NCBI GenBank assembly: GCA_902762435.1
Contig: CACWOH010000014.1
Location: 60,282-124,281, forward strand
Origin: an uncultured Bacteroidia bacterium
Lineage (GTDB): Bacteria > Bacteroidota > Bacteroidia > Bacteroidales > UBA932
Direction of reading: 5' to 3'
Length of the DNA: 64,000 nt
Of the stretch, positions 51,032 through 60,128 are shown one piece after another. The position numbers and the translations under genes are program-made. The notes beneath the pieces are model-generated. The model had not been told where the DNA came from and made no database searches. It saw only the letters and a program-made list of their open reading frames with translations. Numbering within the stretch: the first letter of the stretch is position 1; the number at the start of each line of letters is the position of its first letter.

Positions 51032-52969
51032 ATGGCATTCCTGAAATTCAACAAGTCGGAACTGGTCAACCTGTCCTACTCGCTCAAGCGTGAGATCCTG
51101 GGCGCCAACAAGACGGGAGCCTACTGCAACACGTCCATCGTCACCTGCAACACGCGCCGTTACCACGGCCTGCTCGCGGTTACGCTGGACCGTTTCGGCG
51201 GCGACAAGTTCCTGCTCCTTTCCGACCTGGACGAGACCCTGGTCGTGAACGGCAAGCAATTCAACCTCGGCATCCATTGCTACGGGGATTCCTATGAACC
51301 GCGCGGCCACAAGTACGTGGTGGACTTCAGCGCGGACCCCGTCCCGCAGATCACCTGCAAGGTGGGCGACACTCTTTTCCGCAAGACGCTCGTCCTGGCG
51401 CCGGACCGCGACCAGGTGCTCGTAAAATTCGAAGTCCTGGAGGCCCCCGGCGCCGTTACCCTCCAGCTCCGTCCCTATCTCGCTTTCCGCAACATCCACG
51501 ACCTGACGCACTGCAACCCGGATGCGAACCTGTACGGTTCCCCGGTCCAGAACGGCATGGCTTTCCGCCTGTACGCCAACTTCCCGGACCTCAACCTGCA
51601 GGTGAGCGACGCCCGGGCGAAGTTCACCGCGAACCCGTATTGGAACTACGGCATCACCTATTCCGACGAATACCGCCGCGGCTTCGACTGCCGGGAGGAC
51701 CTGGTGGTCCCCGGCTGGTTCGAGTCCCGCCTGAAGCCCGGCGACGCCCTCGTCTTCTCCGCCTCGCTGCTGCAGGAGGACCCGGCCGGACTGAAGCGCC
51801 GCTTCACCGCCTGCGTCAAGACCGCCGGCGAGATCACCAGCTACCGGGACCAGCTGCGCCGCTGCGCGGACCAGCTGATCACCAACCATAACGGGCGCAA
51901 GAAGATCAACGCCGGCCTGTCCTGGCTGTACACCGGCCTGCTGCGCGAGACGCTGATCGCCCTGCCCGGCCTTACCCTCTACGGGATGAACGATCCCAAG
52001 CAGTTCGAGGAGATCCTCGACAATCTCATCGCCGACGAGCAGGAACGCCTGTTCCGCCGCACCACGCAGGTGGAAGCGCCGCTCTACCTGGCGGGCATCC
52101 TGCAGGAGTACATCGCCTACGGCGCCGACGAAAAGCAAGTCTGGCAGAAGTACGGCGGGGTCGTCCGCGGCATCCTCGAGAGCTACCTCCCGGGTGAGCG
52201 CGCGGAAGTGGCGATGCAGCCCAACGGCCTGCTGTGGGCGCAGAAGGACGGCGTCGCCCTGAGCTGGATGAACGCCTACATCGACGGCCGTGCCGTCACC
52301 GAGCGCGCCGGCTACCAGGTGGAGACCAACGCCTTCTGGTACAACTCCATCTGCTTCGCGATCGAGATGGAGTCCAAGTACGGACCCAGGAAGAATTCCT
52401 TCGTGACCAAGTGGGAAGCCATCCGCGACCTGGTCCGCCGCAACTACCAGCCCACCTTCTGGAACCCGCAGCGCGGCTGCCTGGCCGACTATGTGGACAA
52501 CTTCGGACAGAACATGGACATCCGTCCGAACCAGATCTACGCCATCAGCGTGAAGTATTCCCCGCTGGACGAGGAACTCGCCCCGTCGATCCTCCGCGTG
52601 GTGAACAACGAGCTGGTCACGGCCCGCGGCATCCGCTCCCTTTCCCCGCGCGATGCCAAGTACAAGGCCGTCTATGAGGGCTCCCAGCGTGACCGCGACC
52701 TGGCCTACCACCAGGGCTGCAGCTTCCCGTTCCTGCTCGCCCCCTATGCGGACATCAGCTTCCGCGTCAATGGCGCTGCTTTCTGGAAGCGGGCCGAGTG
52801 GCTGATCGAAGGATTCTACGACGACCTCGGCAAGCACGGCGTCGGCGCCTTCTCCGAACTCTACGACGGAGACCCGCCCCACGAGCCGCACGGAGCCATC
52901 TCCTCGGCGCTCAGCACCGCCGCGCTGCTCACCGTCGAGCACATGTTGGACCAATACAAGGAGGCTTAG
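51032..52969 (+). CDS. Glycogen debranching enzyme (amylo-alpha-1,6-glucosidase, GH133 type)
   Basis: Protein of 645 residues. N-terminal GDE domain (YCNTSIVTCNTRRYHGLLAV, DETLVVNGKQFNLG), then an (alpha/alpha)6 catalytic domain with LTLYGMNDPKQFEEI, ESYLPGERAE, DGVALSWMNAYIDGRAVTER (acidic catalytic region), and RPNQIYAISVKYSPL. It removes branch points from glycogen. It lies 11 nt after glgB and 2 nt before glgA. Confidence 0.92.
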   Translation: MAFLKFNKSELVNLSYSLKREILGANKTGAYCNTSIVTCNTRRYHGLLAVTLDRFGGDKFLLLSDLDETLVVNGKQFNLGIHCYGDSYEPRGHKYVVDFSADPVPQITCKVGDTLFRKTLVLAPDRDQVLVKFEVLEAPGAVTLQLRPYLAFRNIHDLTHCNPDANLYGSPVQNGMAFRLYANFPDLNLQVSDARAKFTANPYWNYGITYSDEYRRGFDCREDLVVPGWFESRLKPGDALVFSASLLQEDPAGLKRRFTACVKTAGEITSYRDQLRRCADQLITNHNGRKKINAGLSWLYTGLLRETLIALPGLTLYGMNDPKQFEEILDNLIADEQERLFRRTTQVEAPLYLAGILQEYIAYGADEKQVWQKYGGVVRGILESYLPGERAEVAMQPNGLLWAQKDGVALSWMNAYIDGRAVTERAGYQVETNAFWYNSICFAIEMESKYGPRKNSFVTKWEAIRDLVRRNYQPTFWNPQRGCLADYVDNFGQNMDIRPNQIYAISVKYSPLDEELAPSILRVVNNELVTARGIRSLSPRDAKYKAVYEGSQRDRDLAYHQGCSFPFLLAPYADISFRVNGAAFWKRAEWLIEGFYDDLGKHGVGAFSELYDGDPPHEPHGAISSALSTAALLTVEHMLDQYKEA

Positions 52970-52971
52970 AT

Positions 52972-54264
52972 ATGAAAGTTTTGATGTTCGGCTGGGAGTT
53001 CCCTCCCCACATCGCCGGCGGTCTCGGCACCGCCTGCGAGGGCATCGTCAAAGGCCTTGCGCACAACGGCGTCGAGACGCTGTTCGTGATGCCCTCCGCC
53101 TCGGGCGACGAAGACCAGAGCTGCGCCACGATCCTCAACGCCAGCGACGTGGCAGTACAGCACGTCAGCGACACGGTCGAGGAGTTCCTCGACAAGGTCA
53201 AGTTCATCAACGTGGACTCGAACATCGTCCCCTACGTGGACCCGGACGAGTATTTCGAGGCCATCGAAAAAATGAAGCGCGAGCAGGTGCACGAGACCAC
53301 GGTGGGCTTCGGCCAGAAGTTCAAGTTCTCCGGCAAGTACGGCGCCAACCTTCTCGAGGAGGTGTCCCGCTACGCCCAGGTGGGCGGCACCATCGCGATG
53401 CAGCACGCCGGCGAGTTCGACGTCATCCACGCTCACGACTGGCTGACCTACCTGGCGGGCATCGCCGCCAAGGAGCTGTCCGGCAAGCCGCTGGTCGTCC
53501 ACGTGCACGCCACCTCCTTCGACCGCGGCACCGACGACATGGTGGACTCCCGCGTCTATGCGATCGAGAAGCGCGGCATGGAAGCCGCCGACCGCGTCGT
53601 CACGGTCAGCGACCTCACGCGCAACATCGTCATCAACAAGTACGGCATCGACCCCGCGAAGGTGGTGACCGTGCACAACGCCGTGGACTTCAGCGGCCGC
53701 GAGAACCTCACGGTCGAGCGCGGCGTGAAGGACAAGGTCGTGACCTTCCTCGGGCGCATCACCTTCCAGAAGGGCCCCGAGTACTTCATCGAAGCGGCCG
53801 CGAAGGTCCTCAAGCGTACGAAGAACGTGCGTTTCGTGATGGCCGGCAGCGGCGACATGATGCAGCGCGCCATCCGCCAGGTGGCCCGCCTCGGCATCTC
53901 CGACCGCTTCCATTTCACGGGCTTCCTGCGCGGGCAGGAAGTGCAGAAGATGTTCGCCCTGTCGGACGTGTACATCATGCCTTCCGTGTCCGAGCCCTTC
54001 GGCATCTCCCCGCTCGAGGCGATGCGCTCCAACGTCCCGTCCATCATCTCCCACCAGAGCGGCGCCGCCGAGGTGCTCAAGTATGCCCTCAAGGTCGACT
54101 TCTGGGATGTGGATGCGATGGCCGACGACATCTATGCCCTGCTGCAGTACCCGGCGCTGGCCGATTTCGCCAACCGCCAGGGATTCGACGAAGTGAACGC
54201 GCTCAAGTGGAACAACGCCACCGCGAAGCTCAAGAAAGTGTATGAATCAGTAGTCAACCAGTAA
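52972..54264 (+). CDS. glgA: Glycogen synthase, GT4-like (Bacteroidota type)
   Basis: Protein of 430 residues from the ATG at 52972. GT-B fold: KVLMFGWEFPPHIAGGLGTA, DVIHAHDWLTYLAGIAA, VVHVHATSFDRGTD, KVVTFLGRITFQKGPEYFIE and the donor site PSVSEPFGISPLEAMRSNVP. Annotated as glycogen synthase in Bacteroidota glycogen clusters; sequence alone does not exclude another alpha-glucan-making GT4. It starts 2 nt after the debranching gene and ends 1 nt before GH57. Confidence 0.85.
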   Translation: MKVLMFGWEFPPHIAGGLGTACEGIVKGLAHNGVETLFVMPSASGDEDQSCATILNASDVAVQHVSDTVEEFLDKVKFINVDSNIVPYVDPDEYFEAIEKMKREQVHETTVGFGQKFKFSGKYGANLLEEVSRYAQVGGTIAMQHAGEFDVIHAHDWLTYLAGIAAKELSGKPLVVHVHATSFDRGTDDMVDSRVYAIEKRGMEAADRVVTVSDLTRNIVINKYGIDPAKVVTVHNAVDFSGRENLTVERGVKDKVVTFLGRITFQKGPEYFIEAAAKVLKRTKNVRFVMAGSGDMMQRAIRQVARLGISDRFHFTGFLRGQEVQKMFALSDVYIMPSVSEPFGISPLEAMRSNVPSIISHQSGAAEVLKYALKVDFWDVDAMADDIYALLQYPALADFANRQGFDEVNALKWNNATAKLKKVYESVVNQ

Positions 54265-54265
54265 T

Positions 54266-55462
54266 ATGAAGAAGTCAATCTGCCTGTACTTCCAGGTTCA
54301 CCAGCCCACCCGTCTCCGCCTTTACAGATTTTTCGATATCGGCAAGGACTCCCATTATTATGACGATTTCGCCAACAGGACCATCCTGAAGCGTATCGCC
54401 CAGAAGTGCTATCTTCCGATGAACGAGCTGCTGCTCGAAGCCGTGAAGAAGAACAAGGGCAAGTTCAAGCTGGCCTTCTCCATCACGGGTTCCGCGCTGG
54501 AGCAGTTCGACCGCTACGCCCCCGAGGTGATCGACAGTTTCCGCAAGTTGGCCGAGACCGGCTGCGTGGAATTCCTCTGCGAGACCTACAACCACTCCCT
54601 GTCCTCGCTGGTGTCCCAGCAGGAGTTCGAGCACCAGGTGAACAAGCACAAGGCCGCCATCGAGCAGTACTTCGGCGTCACGCCCAAGACCTTCCGCAAC
54701 ACCGAGCTCATCTACTCCGACGCCATCGGCGCGGCGGTGTATGACCTCGGCTTCAAGACGATGCTCACCGAGGGGGCCCGCCACATCATGGGTTGGCGGA
54801 GCCCCAACTATATCTACAACAACGACTTGAAGCCGGACCTGAAGCTCCTGCTCCGGAACTATGGCCTCAGCGACGACATCGCCTTCCGCTTTTCCAACCG
54901 CGGCTGGCAGGAATGGCCGCTGACCGTCGAGAAGTTCGTGGACTGGCTGAAGTCCGCCGAGGGCGAGATCGTCAACCTCTTCATGGACTACGAGACCTTC
55001 GGCGAGCACCAGGGAGCCGAGTGCGGCATCTTCGAATTCATGCGCGCCCTGCCCGACGCCGTGGCGAAGGACAAGGAACTGGAGTTCGTGACGCCCGAGC
55101 GCGCCGCTGCGAAGCACAAGTCCGTCGGCGACCTGTCCGTCCCGCAGCCCATCTCCTGGGCCGACGAGGAACGCGACACCTCCGCCTGGCTCGGCAACGA
55201 GCTGCAGCAGGATGCTTTCAACAAGCTGTACGCCCTGCAGGAGAAACTTTCCATCCTGAACGACGCGGCCCTGTGGAACGACTTCGGCCATCTCCAGGAG
55301 AGCGACCACCTGTACTATATGTGCACGAAGTTCTTCTCCGACGGCGAGGTCCACAAGCGCTTCAACCCGTACGACACGCCCTACGAGGCTTTCATCAATT
55401 ATATGAACGTTCTCAGCGACTTTATCATAAGAGTAAACAACGCAATAGCGGAAAAAAAGTAG
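54266..55462 (+). CDS. GH57 alpha-amylase/4-alpha-glucanotransferase
   Basis: Protein of 398 residues. No signal peptide, so cytoplasmic. GH57 motifs: CLYFQVHQPTRLRLYRFFD, catalytic Glu in FRNTELIYSDAIG, GWRSPNYIYNNDLKP and catalytic Asp in NLFMDYETFGEHQG. Likely trims or rearranges alpha-1,4 glucan during glycogen turnover. Placed between glgA and glgP. Confidence 0.9.
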   Translation: MKKSICLYFQVHQPTRLRLYRFFDIGKDSHYYDDFANRTILKRIAQKCYLPMNELLLEAVKKNKGKFKLAFSITGSALEQFDRYAPEVIDSFRKLAETGCVEFLCETYNHSLSSLVSQQEFEHQVNKHKAAIEQYFGVTPKTFRNTELIYSDAIGAAVYDLGFKTMLTEGARHIMGWRSPNYIYNNDLKPDLKLLLRNYGLSDDIAFRFSNRGWQEWPLTVEKFVDWLKSAEGEIVNLFMDYETFGEHQGAECGIFEFMRALPDAVAKDKELEFVTPERAAAKHKSVGDLSVPQPISWADEERDTSAWLGNELQQDAFNKLYALQEKLSILNDAALWNDFGHLQESDHLYYMCTKFFSDGEVHKRFNPYDTPYEAFINYMNVLSDFIIRVNNAIAEKK

Positions 55463-55468
55463 TAGTGT

Positions 55469-58030
55469 ATGATCAATCAGTATGAAATGGCCACACCGTC
55501 ATGGAAAAGCGTGATGGTGACGCGCCATCTGCCTGAGGAGCTCTCGGGTCTGGAGACCCTTTGCAAGAACCTCTGGTGGTGTTGGAACGACAACGCCAAG
55601 GCGCTGTTTCGCACCGTGGATTATAATCTGTGGCACACATCCGGCCACAACCCGATGGTGATCCTGGACAAGGTCAGCCTGAAAAGATACAAGGAACTGG
55701 CGAAGGACAGGGAGTTCCTGGCCCGCCTCGACGAGGTGATGTCGGAATTCAACTCCTATATGGCCGCCAAGGCCGAACGCAAGGACCCTTCCGTCGGGTA
55801 TTTCTGCATGGAATACGGTCTGGACACCTCCCTGATGATTTATTCCGGCGGCCTGGGCATCCTGGCCGGCGACTACCTCAAGGAGACCAGCGACATGAAC
55901 GTGAACCTCGTGGCAGTCGGCCTGCTGTACCGCTACGGATACTTCAACCAGCGCCTCACCCCGCAGGGGAACCAGGTGGCGGAGTACAAGCCGCAGGACT
56001 TCCTGAAGATCCCGGCCGAGCCCGTCCTGGACGAGAACGGCTCCTGGAAGACGGTCTCCGTGCAGATGCCGGGCCGCAGCATGAGCGCCCGCATCTGGAA
56101 GGTGGCGGTCGGCCGCACCGACCTCTACCTGCTGGATACCGACTACGAGGACAACATCCCCGAAGACCGCCAGGTCACGCACCAGCTCTACGGAGGTGAC
56201 TGGGAGAACCGCCTGAAGCAGGAGATCCTGCTCGGCATCGGCGGCGTGCGCGCCCTGCGCGCCCTCGGCCTGAATCCCAAGATCTACCATTACAACGAGG
56301 GCCACGCCGCATTTGCAGGCCTGGAGCGCCTCCGCGAGTGCATCCAGGACAACCATCTCTCCTTCAACGAGGCGATGGAACTGGTCCGCGCGTCCGGTCT
56401 CTACACCACCCACACCCCGGTTCCCGCCGGCCACGACGCCTTCTCCGAGGAGATGATCGGCCGTTACTTCGGCCACTATCCCGGCCGCCTGGGCATCGAC
56501 TGGCGCACGATGATGGGCCTGGGCCGCATCAACGCGGACGACCGCGACGAGAAGTTCTCCATGAGCCACCTCGCCGCCAACCTCTCGCAGAACGTCAACG
56601 GCGTGTCCATGCTGCACGGCAAGGTCAGCCAGGACATCTTCGCGGATATGTATCCCGGCTACCTCCCGGAGGAACTCTATATCAGCTACGTCACCAACGG
56701 CGTCCACTACCCGACCTGGGCTTCCAAGTACTGGAAGGAGCTGCACGCCAAGGTGTTCGGTCCCGAGTTCCAGACGCATCACTACGACAAGAAGTGCTTC
56801 GAGGGCATCTATACGGTGCCCGACGCCGAGATCTGGGGCATCCGCAAGGTGCTCAAGAAGGAACTTGTCCGGACCATCCGCGAGCGCCTCTCCGACCCGC
56901 AGATGAGCGCCCATTACACCCCGCGCCAGGTTGTCACGATCAAGGAACGCCTGCGCGAGGACGTGCTCACCATCGGCTTCGCCCGCCGCTTCGCCACCTA
57001 CAAGCGCGCCACCCTGCTGTTCAGCGACCTGGACCGCCTGGACGCCATCGTCAACGACCCCGTGCGTCCGGTGCAGTTCATCTTCGCCGGCAAGGCGCAT
57101 CCGGCCGACGGCATGGGCCAGGACCTCATCAAGCAGATCATCGAGATCTCCAAGGAAGACCGCTTCCTCGGCCGCATCATCTTCGTTCCCGGTTACGACA
57201 TGACCCTGGCCAAGCGCCTCGTACAGGGTGTGGACGTGTGGCTGAACAACCCGACCCGTCCGCTGGAGGCCTCCGGTACGTCCGGTGAAAAGGCCGCGAT
57301 GAACGGCGTGATGCATTTCTCCGTACTGGACGGCTGGTGGGTCGAGGGCTACAAGGAAGGCGCCGGCTGGGCCCTGCCGCAGAAGCGGACCTACGAGGAC
57401 CAGAACTACCAGAACGAATTGGATTCCGCGACGATTTACGCCACGATCGAAACCGAGATCGCGCCCGCCTACTACGACGTGGACGCCACTTCCGGCCTGT
57501 CGCCCGTGTGGGTCGGCTACATCAAGAACACGATTGCGCAGGTGGCCTGCAACTTCACCACCAACCGCATGCTCACCGATTATTGTAACCAGTACTATCT
57601 GCCTCAGTACGAGCGCTTCACGCAGATGTGCCAGGATGACTTCAAACTCGCCCGCGAGATTTCCGCCTGGAAGCGGATGATGCAGGTGGAGTGGGGCAAC
57701 ATCCGCGTCGTGTCCTGCTCGCAGCCGGACGCTTCCTACGTCCTGTCGCAGAACGACATGCTCAAGAGCAAGGTCGTGCTCGACCTGGGCCGCATCCGTC
57801 CGGAGGACATCGGCGTCGAGGTCGTGTTCACCACGGCGGACGCCAAGGGCGAACTGCACATTCAGGGCGTTTCTGAAATGGCGCTGACGAAGGTCGAAGG
57901 CAGCCTTGCGACCTTCGAGGCGGAGGTGTTGCCGGAGCATACGGGTATGTACCAGGTCGGCAAGCGTGTCTTCCCGAAGAACCCTTGCCTCCCGCACCGG
58001 CAGGACTTCCCGCTTGTGAAATGGCTGTAA
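55469..58030 (+). CDS. glgP: Alpha-glucan (glycogen) phosphorylase
   Basis: Protein of 853 residues, the shorter GT35 type without the long N-terminal regulatory part. Key blocks: YFCMEYGLDTSLMIYSGGLG, KIYHYNEGHAAFAGLERLRE, FARRFATYKRATLLFSDLD, and the PLP lysine region LEASGTSGEKAAMNGVMHFS. Releases glucose 1-phosphate from glycogen. Its last 10 nt overlap ribF. Confidence 0.95.
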   Translation: MINQYEMATPSWKSVMVTRHLPEELSGLETLCKNLWWCWNDNAKALFRTVDYNLWHTSGHNPMVILDKVSLKRYKELAKDREFLARLDEVMSEFNSYMAAKAERKDPSVGYFCMEYGLDTSLMIYSGGLGILAGDYLKETSDMNVNLVAVGLLYRYGYFNQRLTPQGNQVAEYKPQDFLKIPAEPVLDENGSWKTVSVQMPGRSMSARIWKVAVGRTDLYLLDTDYEDNIPEDRQVTHQLYGGDWENRLKQEILLGIGGVRALRALGLNPKIYHYNEGHAAFAGLERLRECIQDNHLSFNEAMELVRASGLYTTHTPVPAGHDAFSEEMIGRYFGHYPGRLGIDWRTMMGLGRINADDRDEKFSMSHLAANLSQNVNGVSMLHGKVSQDIFADMYPGYLPEELYISYVTNGVHYPTWASKYWKELHAKVFGPEFQTHHYDKKCFEGIYTVPDAEIWGIRKVLKKELVRTIRERLSDPQMSAHYTPRQVVTIKERLREDVLTIGFARRFATYKRATLLFSDLDRLDAIVNDPVRPVQFIFAGKAHPADGMGQDLIKQIIEISKEDRFLGRIIFVPGYDMTLAKRLVQGVDVWLNNPTRPLEASGTSGEKAAMNGVMHFSVLDGWWVEGYKEGAGWALPQKRTYEDQNYQNELDSATIYATIETEIAPAYYDVDATSGLSPVWVGYIKNTIAQVACNFTTNRMLTDYCNQYYLPQYERFTQMCQDDFKLAREISAWKRMMQVEWGNIRVVSCSQPDASYVLSQNDMLKSKVVLDLGRIRPEDIGVEVVFTTADAKGELHIQGVSEMALTKVEGSLATFEAEVLPEHTGMYQVGKRVFPKNPCLPHRQDFPLVKWL

Positions 58031-59031
58031 TCGCCACAGGTTTTTTCGACGGTGTCCATCTCGGGCACCGTCGTGTCGTTGAGGCGCTCGTCTCCTTCGC
58101 CCGCCGTACGGGCGGGGAGGCGGTCGTCGTCACGTTCGCGCAGCATCCCCGCGCCGTCCTGCAGCAGGACGCGCGCAGCCTGCGCCTGCTGACTTCGGCG
58201 GAGGAGAAGGAGGCGATGCTGTATGAACTGGGCGTGGACCGGGTGGAGACCCTCCCGTTCGACCGCGCCTTCGCCCGGCTGACGGCCTCCGAATACATCT
58301 ACGACGTGCTGATCGGCCGCTTCGATGCCGACGGCCTCGTGCTCGGATACGACAACCGCTTCGGTTCGGACCGCCTGACCCCTGACCGGATCGCCCCCCT
58401 TGCCGAGTCCCTCGGCCTGGAGGTGCTGGTCGTGCCCCCGGTGGTCACGGGCGCAGTGGAGACGGCAGCAGCCTCCGAAAACCGTAGCCACCCTCGGCTC
58501 CGTAAGAGGGAGGGGCCCGCTGACGAAGTCAGTGGGAGGGGTCCGGCATCGCCAGACGTTTTCGGGGGCTGGCTGCCGCGCAACGAAGCCGGGACCGACG
58601 GGGTGGTGGTGAGTTCGACGAAGATCCGGGAGGCGCTGGACAAAGGGGACGTGGAGGCGGCGAACGCGATGCTGGGCTACGCCTACACCCTGCGGGGCGT
58701 CGTGGTAGGCGGAAAGCAGCTGGGCCGTACCCTGGGCTTCCCGACCGCCAACCTGCGCCTGTACGACCCGCTGAAGATGATTCCCGCGCGCGGCGTCTAC
58801 CTGACGGAAGTCGAGGTCGCCGGGCAGCGGTTCTGGGGCATGACCAACGTCGGCGACATCATCGAGACGAACATCTTCGACTTCCACGAGGACATCTACG
58901 GCCTCGACCTGCGGCTGCATTTCAAAAAGCGCCTCCGGGACGGGAAGCGCTTTGAAAATCTGGAGGGTCTGAAGACCCAGCTGGCAGCGGACGAGGCCGT
59001 CTGCCGGGCCCTGCTGGCCGGAAAGGCCTAG
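58021..59031 (+). CDS. ribF: Bifunctional riboflavin kinase/FAD synthetase with in-frame palindromic insert
   Basis: Protein of 336 residues from MAVIATGFFDGVHLGHRRVV; the first 15 or so residues of longer homologues are missing. FAD synthetase part: GFFDGVHLGH, VLGYDNRFGSDR, GVVVSSTKIREAL. Riboflavin kinase part: GRTLGFPTANLRLY, RGVYLTEVEV, MTNVGDIIETNIFDFHEDIY. Between the VPPVVTGAVETAAA strand and GTDGVVVSSTKIR an extra stretch (about residues 149-186) is coded by the palindromic element; homologues go straight from strand to SSTKIR. The insert lies in a surface loop, so function is probably kept. Overlaps glgP by 10 nt. Confidence 0.93.
   Translation: MAVIATGFFDGVHLGHRRVVEALVSFARRTGGEAVVVTFAQHPRAVLQQDARSLRLLTSAEEKEAMLYELGVDRVETLPFDRAFARLTASEYIYDVLIGRFDADGLVLGYDNRFGSDRLTPDRIAPLAESLGLEVLVVPPVVTGAVETAAASENRSHPRLRKREGPADEVSGRGPASPDVFGGWLPRNEAGTDGVVVSSTKIREALDKGDVEAANAMLGYAYTLRGVVVGGKQLGRTLGFPTANLRLYDPLKMIPARGVYLTEVEVAGQRFWGMTNVGDIIETNIFDFHEDIYGLDLRLHFKKRLRDGKRFENLEGLKTQLAADEAVCRALLAGKA
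58464..58577 (+). repeat. Palindromic coding element, copy A (in ribF)
   Basis: The 87-bp unit runs from GAAAAC (58477) to GTTTTC (58563), 29 codons exactly in frame, and encodes ENRSHPRLRKREGPADEVSG and following residues. Its first 68 bp (58477-58544) equal copy B. Inner hairpins: CCCTC...GAGGG, CCCGCTGAC-GAA-GTCAGTGGG, and a variable GGC-ATC-GCC. The outer arms GGCAGCAGCCTCC and GGGGGCTGGCTGCC pair imperfectly and extend the end stem. Confidence 0.85.
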
Positions 59032-60128
59032 CGGAGCATCTTCGACAGTTCCTTCCTCAGGGCGTCGATGCCGGAAATCGGCGTCGTACTCAGTTCGCCG
59101 TCCACGATCAGGAAGGAGTTGGGCAGGGAAGTCACGTTATAGGCGATGACGGCGGGGGAGGCTCCGCCCAGTCCGTCGTTCACATTGATCCACGGCAGTT
59201 TCTGGGCCAGCACGACGGAAGCCCATTCGGGTTTGTCCGGCGTCACGCACACGGAGTAGATCTCCAGGCCGCGCTTGTGGAAATCCTGATAGAGCGGCAG
59301 CAGCATGTCGATGCTCATCATCTTCTGGGCCGCGTCGCTGACATCCCAGAAATGGACCAGGACCACCTTGGCGTCCACCTCGTTCAGCGCGCGTCTTTCC
59401 CCCTTGATGTCCGGCAGGACGATGTTGGGGAAGCTGTTCTGCGGCGCGCTCTGGAGCTGGGTGTCGAGCTCGAGGTAACGCATCCGGCGCTCGGCTTCCT
59501 TCTCCAGGGCCTTGACGTAGCGGGAGTCGGGATAGACGGTCTTCAGCGAATCGGCGCCCTTGCGGAAGAGGATGCCGTCCGTGGCCTGGGAGAAGATGGG
59601 AGCCTCGCCCAGATACTCGAAGAACACGGGGACCGTGGTCAGCGAGTAGGGATGCTCCATCACGTACCGGACGCTCTCGCGGTAATGCTTGATGTAGTCG
59701 CGCGTCATTTCGGTCGGGGTGTCGCGATGGGCCTCCAGCGCGGCGAGGAAGTCGGCGTAGGCCTTGTCCACGACGGCCAGATCGGAGGATCCTTTGGAGC
59801 CTTCGACGCTGTAGCGGCCGAGGGTGTCGGCCTTCACGACCGCGGTCTCCCCGGCTTCCAGCAGCAGGGCGGCGATACGGGTGTCCCCGTAGAACAGGTA
59901 GATGAACTCCGGCTGCCCTTTCTTGACGTCCAGGCTGTAGCGGAACGAGCCGTCCTTGCCCGTCTTGAGGGTATCGATGCTGCGGTAGACGTTGATGTCC
60001 AGCTGCTTGACGATGACGTTCTTTTCGGCGCCGTCGGCCAGGGTGCCCCGGATGGAGGCCTTCTCGCCGCAGGCGGCCAGCGCAAGCGCGGCCAGAGCGA
60101 GGGCGAAGAGCTTATTGCAATTTTTCAT
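59028..60128 (-). CDS. Thioredoxin-like lipoprotein without CxxC
   Basis: Protein of 366 residues. Lipoprotein signal MKNCNKLFALALAALALAAC (lipidated Cys 20). A DUF4369-like beta domain first (IRGTLADGAEKNVIVKQLDI), a helical linker, then a thioredoxin fold (FPNIVLPDIKGERRAL, VVLVHFWDVSDAAQKM, YSVCVTPDKPEWASVV, TSLPNSFLIVDGEL). The active-site CxxC of TlpA is replaced by VSDA near residue 260, so a redox role is unlikely. It ends with a stop that shares the bases CTAG with the ribF stop, and begins inside the end of the HIT gene (17-nt overlap). Confidence 0.85.
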   Translation of the reverse strand: MKNCNKLFALALAALALAACGEKASIRGTLADGAEKNVIVKQLDINVYRSIDTLKTGKDGSFRYSLDVKKGQPEFIYLFYGDTRIAALLLEAGETAVVKADTLGRYSVEGSKGSSDLAVVDKAYADFLAALEAHRDTPTEMTRDYIKHYRESVRYVMEHPYSLTTVPVFFEYLGEAPIFSQATDGILFRKGADSLKTVYPDSRYVKALEKEAERRMRYLELDTQLQSAPQNSFPNIVLPDIKGERRALNEVDAKVVLVHFWDVSDAAQKMMSIDMLLPLYQDFHKRGLEIYSVCVTPDKPEWASVVLAQKLPWINVNDGLGGASPAVIAYNVTSLPNSFLIVDGELSTTPISGIDALRKELSKMLR

